34,210 bases of DNA from Bacillota bacterium. Its GTDB lineage: Bacteria; Bacillota; Dethiobacteria; DTU022; UBA8154. The position numbers and the translations under genes are program-made. How positions within the stretch are numbered: the first letter of the stretch is position 1; every line of letters starts with the position of its first letter. The stretch is taken from assembly GCA_012520035.1 (NCBI GenBank), contig JAAYOY010000212.1, positions 1-34,210 of the forward strand. The letters run 5' to 3'. Below the pieces are notes generated by a model, which did no database searches, was not told where the DNA came from, and saw only the letters and a program-made list of their open reading frames with translations. Of the stretch, positions 30,203 to 34,210 are shown one piece after another.

Positions 30203-31449
30203 GGTCCAGCACAAAAAAACAAAGAGCGCCGGGTAAGAAGGGATGGCAAAAAAAGAGGCTTTTTTTTATATTTATTTTTATTCTTTTTTTGGTTGTGGTA
30301 TCCCTGGGAACGCGTTATGTACGCTCATTTCAGGATCTGCAAAACAAATCCTCTTGGGCGGTAAATTTACGAAACGCTTCGCAGATTGCCGGCACCAATT
30401 ATCTTCTGTACGGGCTTGTTGAAAATAACGGAGCGGCCGATATAGAAGAGATGTTTTTCCTTAATTACTCCCCGGAGGGGACATCCTGTAATATAGTATT
30501 TATTCCCGGAAAAATCTTGATGCACCGGCTGGAGGAAAATGAAGAACCATCCCGGGCTCAGACAGAAGGGGAAGCTTCAGAAAGTGCGGGATCCGAAGAT
30601 GGGGGCACTGAGGATGAAGCTTCTAAAGAGGACACCATTCTTCCTGTCTATACCCCCAGCCATTTTTATAATGAGGGGGGAGGAGAATTACTAATCAAAC
30701 AAGTTGCGCGTTTTTTGAATGTTCCTGTTCATCATTTCATAGAAATTAAATATAATGGTATTGCCACACTTGTTGATTATAAAGGAGGAATTTCCTACCA
30801 GGGTTATAATTTAAACGGGCAGGATTATCTGGATTATTTTTTAAGGGAAGGCGAAGATGAAGAACCGCTTACACGAGCGTTACGGCGGGCAAAGACAATT
30901 AGCGAATTTATTTCCATTCTTGGAGAGAATAAGGGATTTTTGGGGATTTCTTCGCTGGTGAAGGAAGCATCGCCCTATATTGATACTGATTTCTCCTGGA
31001 AAGAACTGCAGGACAATTATGCAGTTTTTAGTACGCTTGTTGATCCACAAAGCATGATCGTTGAGCTTCCAGGTTTATGGCGGGATTTTGACGGGGAGTT
31101 GTTCTTTGAGCCAAACCGGTCACAGATTGCTTCAATGATGGGAAATCTGGGGAAGAAATTTATCCTGCCACGTGAACTTATTTCGGTGGAGGTACTCAAC
31201 GGCAGTGGGGTTTCCGGTGTTGCTGCCCAGGTTGGGCAGATGCTTGAGGATGAAGGTTTTCAGGTGGTAAGAATAGATAATGCCGATAATTTTGATTATC
31301 AGCGCAGCCATGTAATATCCCGCCTGGAAGATATCGAACCTGCCAAAGAGGTGGCAATCCTTATTCCCGGGGCGGAGTTTTTTAAAGAGCCACTTGCGGA
31401 ATATCCTGCTATGGTTACGGTGATCATTGGAAAGAATTTTTCTTTCTGA
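30199..31449 (+). CDS. Divergent LytR-CpsA-Psr-like protein with LytR_C domain
   Basis: LCP proteins attach polymers to peptidoglycan. This 416-residue protein has a basic N-terminus, one membrane segment (RLFFIFIFILFLVVVSLGTR) and an extracellular LCP-like domain: TNYLLYGLVENN, a strand ending NIVFIPGK, LNVPVHHFIEIKYNGIATLV and DYKGGISYQGYNLNGQDYLD. A LytR_C domain follows (SVEVLNGSGVSGVAAQVGQM). Several conserved LCP residues look changed: the SRxDT segment is absent, PRDT reads PGKI, and the YxRxR segment reads YFLREGEDEE. An acidic low-complexity insert (EASESAGSEDGGTEDEASKE) interrupts the domain. Ligase activity is therefore doubtful. ATG 30199 overlaps yqeK by 4 bases. Confidence 0.78.
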   Translation: MRSSTKKQRAPGKKGWQKKRLFFIFIFILFLVVVSLGTRYVRSFQDLQNKSSWAVNLRNASQIAGTNYLLYGLVENNGAADIEEMFFLNYSPEGTSCNIVFIPGKILMHRLEENEEPSRAQTEGEASESAGSEDGGTEDEASKEDTILPVYTPSHFYNEGGGELLIKQVARFLNVPVHHFIEIKYNGIATLVDYKGGISYQGYNLNGQDYLDYFLREGEDEEPLTRALRRAKTISEFISILGENKGFLGISSLVKEASPYIDTDFSWKELQDNYAVFSTLVDPQSMIVELPGLWRDFDGELFFEPNRSQIASMMGNLGKKFILPRELISVEVLNGSGVSGVAAQVGQMLEDEGFQVVRIDNADNFDYQRSHVISRLEDIEPAKEVAILIPGAEFFKEPLAEYPAMVTVIIGKNFSF

Positions 31450-31475
31450 CCAGTGGAAGATAAAGGTGTAAAAAA

Positions 31476-31862
31476 ATGAGGAGGAGATATGGCTTGGCTT
31501 TAAATGCAAAGGAATTTGCCCTCGAGGCAGTTCGTTTGTTAAATGAAAAGAAAGCAGTGGATGTAATACTTCTGGATCTCGCCAACGTTTCTCTTATCGC
31601 CGATTATTTCATTATTTGTAATGGGACTTCAAAAATACAAACGAGGGCACTTTGCGATCATCTGCTGGAGAACCTTCCAGGAGAAGAAGGCTACAGCTTG
31701 CTGCGAGTTGAAGGTTACAGGGACGCCAGCTGGATCTTAATGGATTATGGCGTTCTTGTTATTCATATCTTTATTGCCGAAGAGCGTTCTTTTTATAATT
31801 TAGAGCGTCTCTGGGGAAAAGCGACGGTAATAGATTCAGAACCTTCAACTGCTTCCTCTTAA
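31476..31862 (+). CDS. rsfS: Ribosomal silencing factor RsfS
   Basis: RsfS binds ribosomal protein L14 and blocks joining of the subunits when nutrients are short. The core VDVILLDLANVSLIADYFII, CNGTSKIQTRALCDHL, RVEGYRDASWILMDYGVLVI and HIFIAEERSFYNLERLWGKA are diagnostic. The start is either ATG 31476 (AAGGTG 7 bases upstream) or TTG 31494 (GAGGAGGAG 7 bases upstream). The latter gives the more typical N-terminus. It follows the LCP-like gene as in many Firmicutes. Confidence 0.94.
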   Translation: MRRRYGLALNAKEFALEAVRLLNEKKAVDVILLDLANVSLIADYFIICNGTSKIQTRALCDHLLENLPGEEGYSLLRVEGYRDASWILMDYGVLVIHIFIAEERSFYNLERLWGKATVIDSEPSTASS

Positions 31863-31897
31863 AAGCGTTTTGAAATATGGCGAAAGGAGACTAGAGA

Positions 31898-32653
31898 ATG
31901 AATCCCCTTGGAAGATACCATATTGAACGGGAAGACATTCTGCGGGGGTTTGCTCCCAAAAAGGTTGTTGCCCTGACAGGCGCAGGTATTTCTGTGGCAA
32001 GTGGTATCAGTCCTTTTCGAGGACCGGGAGGGCTATGGGAGAAATACGATCCGGAGGAAGTTGCCAATATTGAAAATTTCAGGAGAAATCCCCGGTCCTC
32101 CTGGGTTATGCTGAAAGAGGTTCTGGAGGTGGTGGAGAAGGCACTGCCCAATTCCGCGCATTTATCCCTGGCCAGGATGGAGAAAAAGGGCTTTATCAGC
32201 AGTGTTATTACTCAGAATATTGATGGTTTACACCAGAAAGCGGGCAACAAAACGGTGATCGAGTATCATGGGAATACTACCAGGCTGGTTTGCCTGAGTT
32301 GTTCCGCCCTTTTTTCTTACCGTGAGATAGATCTGGGCAGCCTTCCTCCTTATTGCCCTGCATGCGGTGGAGTATTGAAACCTGATGCTGTTTTTTTTGG
32401 GGAGCCCATACCGAAAGCAGCATTACTGCAGGCTCATGCCGAAGCTCAGCAGTGCCGGGTAATGCTGGTGATAGGTACATCGGGGATGGTTCAGCCTGCG
32501 GCGGGCCTGCCCTTTTTAGCTAAAAAAAATGGTGCCCGGATTATTGAGGTGAATCCCGAGCGTTCGTACCTAACTTCTTCGGTAACCGATATTTTCTTGC
32601 AGGGGAAAGCAGAAGAAATCTTGCCGATCATTGATGAATGGTTGAACGGTTAA
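31898..32653 (+). CDS. NAD-dependent protein deacylase, Sir2 family
   Basis: Sirtuins remove acyl groups from lysines using NAD. The NAD loop is ALTGAGISVASGISPFRG, followed by GLWEKYDPEEVAN. The catalytic motif is ITQNIDGLHQKAG and the His is in VIEYHGN. Four zinc cysteines are present as CLSC and CPAC. The C-terminal NAD motifs are VIGTSGMVQPA and IEVNPE. The length of 251 residues is full. Deacetylase versus desuccinylase use cannot be settled; the Tyr and Arg pair typical of SIRT5-like enzymes is not seen in the usual spacing. ATG 31898 has GAAAGGAG upstream. It is followed after 29 bases by an E1-like gene. Confidence 0.93.
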   Translation: MNPLGRYHIEREDILRGFAPKKVVALTGAGISVASGISPFRGPGGLWEKYDPEEVANIENFRRNPRSSWVMLKEVLEVVEKALPNSAHLSLARMEKKGFISSVITQNIDGLHQKAGNKTVIEYHGNTTRLVCLSCSALFSYREIDLGSLPPYCPACGGVLKPDAVFFGEPIPKAALLQAHAEAQQCRVMLVIGTSGMVQPAAGLPFLAKKNGARIIEVNPERSYLTSSVTDIFLQGKAEEILPIIDEWLNG

Positions 32654-32682
32654 GGTATTGAGTGGTGGAGAGAGGTGTTTTT

Positions 32683-33549
32683 ATGCAGGGACTGGACGAT
32701 ATTGTAAAATCGTATGCCGAAGAAGCTATTTCGCCTGCAGGCAAAGTATATTCGAAATTATCTTGTAATAATGCGCGGCTTGTGGTATCGCAGCTTTCTT
32801 GCTCATTAAAAGATGTAGAACTCGCTGCTATGAGTAACGGCATTATCCCCGAACGCTATGAGCGGAGCCTGGGTACTGTCGGAGGGGTTGAAGGCCAGAT
32901 TCGCTTATTAAAATCCCGGGCAGCGGTAGTAGGTCTGGGCGGTTTGGGCGGCCTTGCTTCAGAACTGCTGGCACGGATGGGAGTAGGAACGCTTATCCTC
33001 ATCGACGGGGATACTATCAGTGAGAGTAATTTAAACCGCCAGGTTCTTGCTACGGAAGAAAACATCGGGGAAAGTAAAGCAGAAGCCGCCCGGAAGAGGA
33101 TCAAGCAGGTTAATGCCGTTGTAGAGACAGTACCTTTTAAAGAGATGGCGGATAGGGAAAACATTTACGGCATGCTCCGGGGTTGCCATGTAGTTCTTGA
33201 CTGCCTGGATAACCTGAAGACTCGTTTTTTATTGCAGGAAGCCTGCCGGGAATTGGGTATCCCCCTGGTACATGGGGCTATTGCACAGTTTTATGGACAG
33301 GTGTTAACTATATTCCCCGGCGACCCCGGCTACAAAGCTATTTATAAATCTTATGAAATTGGAAAGGATAAGGGTATAGAAAGAGAACTGGGAAATCCCT
33401 CTGCGACGCCTGCTCTTGTTTCTGCCTGGCAGGTTCAGGAGGCCATAAAAGTAATCTTAAATATCAAGGAGCTATTGCGTAATCGTTTGTTATTCATTGA
33501 TACACTGCAAGGCTGTACAAAGGTAATTCAGCTTGTAAGGGAAGAATGA
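32683..33549 (+). CDS. E1-like adenylyltransferase (ThiF/MoeB/HesA family)
   Basis: The family activates a ubiquitin-like sulfur carrier or other C-terminal carboxylate by adenylation. The nucleotide-binding segment is AAVVGLGGLGGLASELLARM, followed by ILIDGDTISESNLNRQVLA and VVLDCLDNLKTRFLLQ. The PALVSAWQVQEAIKVILN end is also typical. The paired CxxC zinc motifs of MoeB/ThiF are missing in the C-terminal half (GDPGYKAIYKSYE is there instead). The first 65 residues are a helical extension (SCSLKDVELAAMSNGIIPER) of unknown role. ATG 32683 has GAGAGAGGTG upstream. No sulfur-carrier gene is adjacent, so the substrate is unknown. Confidence 0.85.
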   Translation: MQGLDDIVKSYAEEAISPAGKVYSKLSCNNARLVVSQLSCSLKDVELAAMSNGIIPERYERSLGTVGGVEGQIRLLKSRAAVVGLGGLGGLASELLARMGVGTLILIDGDTISESNLNRQVLATEENIGESKAEAARKRIKQVNAVVETVPFKEMADRENIYGMLRGCHVVLDCLDNLKTRFLLQEACRELGIPLVHGAIAQFYGQVLTIFPGDPGYKAIYKSYEIGKDKGIERELGNPSATPALVSAWQVQEAIKVILNIKELLRNRLLFIDTLQGCTKVIQLVREE

Positions 33550-33552
33550 TTA

Positions 33553-33735
33553 ATGTCCAATGATATGAACAAGAAAAAGAAAAAGCAATTGATCATGAAA
33601 TTAAAAGAAGAAATCGCCGGTGAACTGGGACTGAATGTTAATATTGCTAAAAAAGGTTGGGCTAATCTTACGTCAAGAGAAACTGGAAAAATTGGGGGTT
33701 ATGTTGCTAAAAGATTAAAAGAAGAAAAGCGATAA
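33553..33735 (+). CDS. Alpha/beta-type small acid-soluble spore protein
   Basis: SASPs coat and protect spore DNA. The 60-residue protein has the family halves: a helix with LKEEIAGELGLNV, where EIA marks the usual GPR germination-protease region, and NLTSRETGKIGGYVAKRLKE, equivalent to the conserved LTSRxxGxxGGxMVKRL. Its N-terminus is unusually lysine-rich (NKKKKKQLIMKLKEE). ATG 33553 lies 3 bases after the E1-like gene, with only a weak site (GGGAAG) inside that gene. I saw no clear sigma-G promoter, though one may lie within the upstream gene. No intrinsic terminator is evident before the convergent gene. Confidence 0.85.
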   Translation: MSNDMNKKKKKQLIMKLKEEIAGELGLNVNIAKKGWANLTSRETGKIGGYVAKRLKEEKR

Positions 33736-33803
33736 TTGGTTTTGGATATAATCAGTTTGGTAAAGGAACAATATCCAGGCGAATTTCATAGTCGAAAAAT
33801 ATT

Positions 33804-34210
33804 TTAAATAGCCCGGTGTCCAAGACCGACACATACTTCATTTAAATGGAGGAGACCTATGGCAAAAAATATTGCCACGGCAACATTATCTCCTTTTCTT
33901 GCAATGCCGACTTTGCCCCCAACATTCAAACCGATGGCCTTTGGCATTACCTGGGAAAGCGCTTCCCTGGCGGCGCCCGCTACAGCTCCTTCGCCCAGGT
34001 GAGTCTCGTCGACAATACCTTCTCTTTTAGCCGCAACGACGGCTCTTTCCAGTACTTTTTGCAGAGAATTTATAAATTCGCCACCGTAATCAACAGCCGT
34101 TGCCCTGATTCCCTCTCCAAGGTATTTCTCCTTAAGTTTCTTTTCCGCTTCCCTGCCGGGGCTCAGGGCAAGCTGTAAAGCTGCCCGGGCTGCAAGTACG
34201 CTCTCTACTC
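33804..34210 (-). CDS. HutP-family protein, N-terminus beyond the window edge
   Basis: The minus-strand frame from 34208 to the TAA at 33806-33804 has no stop codon and encodes 134 residues without a start. It ends with GEGAVAGAAREALSQVMPKA, IGLNVGGKVGIARKG and IGLLHLNEVCVGLGHRAI, a pattern I recognise from clostridial proteins labelled HutP family. Bacillus HutP is a histidine- and Mg-dependent RNA-binding antiterminator of histidine-use genes. Two possible metal histidines align: one in ETHLGEGA and one in GLGHRAI. A plus-strand frame at 33846-34178 is only the complement of this gene. No hut genes are in view. The function as antiterminator is inferred. Confidence 0.8.
   Translation of the reverse strand, partial: VESVLAARAALQLALSPGREAEKKLKEKYLGEGIRATAVDYGGEFINSLQKVLERAVVAAKREGIVDETHLGEGAVAGAAREALSQVMPKAIGLNVGGKVGIARKGDNVAVAIFFAIGLLHLNEVCVGLGHRAI

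Noticed and set aside
33846-34178. A 110-codon plus-strand frame at the right edge
   Set aside because: It is the complement of the partial HutP-family gene, which has a clear family pattern on the minus strand.

Overview
The window looks like a chromosomal segment of an endospore-forming, anaerobic Gram-positive bacterium of the class Clostridia in the broad sense, with intermediate GC content. The evidence is a MetV-MetF pair of the type used in the Wood-Ljungdahl pathway, the sporulation sigma factor SigH, two coat-F-like proteins, an alpha/beta-type small acid-soluble spore protein, a clostridial HutP-like protein, a T-box leader, strong Shine-Dalgarno sites and many TTG or GTG starts. 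I cannot name the species. About 41 protein genes and one tRNA fill the window. I see no insertion sequence, prophage, CRISPR array or rRNA.

Layout. (1) 1-1599: metV-metF, ending in a terminator and a hairpin-rich 427-base gap. (2) 2027-5035: a YhaM-type exoribonuclease, a TPR/helix-turn-helix protein and a convergent M23 peptidase. (3) 5185-12935: a long co-directional run of a DUF3786-like gene, pyrB-pyrC-pyrK-pyrD-pyrF, nfo and radA. (4) 12967-22520: a variant of the conserved radA-to-sigH region of Firmicutes. It holds an opposite-strand CxC/CxxC protein, carD behind two tandem promoters, the PIN/TRAM protein, ispD-ispF, an unknown membrane-anchored protein, a T-box-controlled cysE-cysS, rlmB, a NYN-domain nuclease, sigH and tRNA-Gly(CCC). 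The tRNA gene starts inside the last codons of sigH. (5) 22604-23046: two coat-F-like genes on the minus strand. (6) 23192-25699: a sugar-nucleotidyltransferase fused to a phosphohexomutase domain that has lost its active-site motifs. (7) 25918-31862: rplU-prp-rpmA-obgE-nadD, a solitary RRM protein, yqeK, an LCP-like gene and rsfS. (8) 31898-34210: a sirtuin, an E1-like (ThiF/HesA) protein, a small spore protein gene and, convergent to them, the 3' part of a HutP-family gene cut by the window edge.

Most of the window is housekeeping: pyrimidine and isoprenoid synthesis, cysteine synthesis and charging, DNA repair, and ribosome assembly. The less ordinary parts are regulatory or degenerate: the sigH/tRNA overlap, the variant T-box, a terminator-like hairpin just before ispD, the structured rplU leader, the unusual start region of rpmA, and the apparently dead phosphohexomutase and divergent LCP domains. 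I found no clearly new multigene system. All start choices and family names come from reading the sequence, without database searches.
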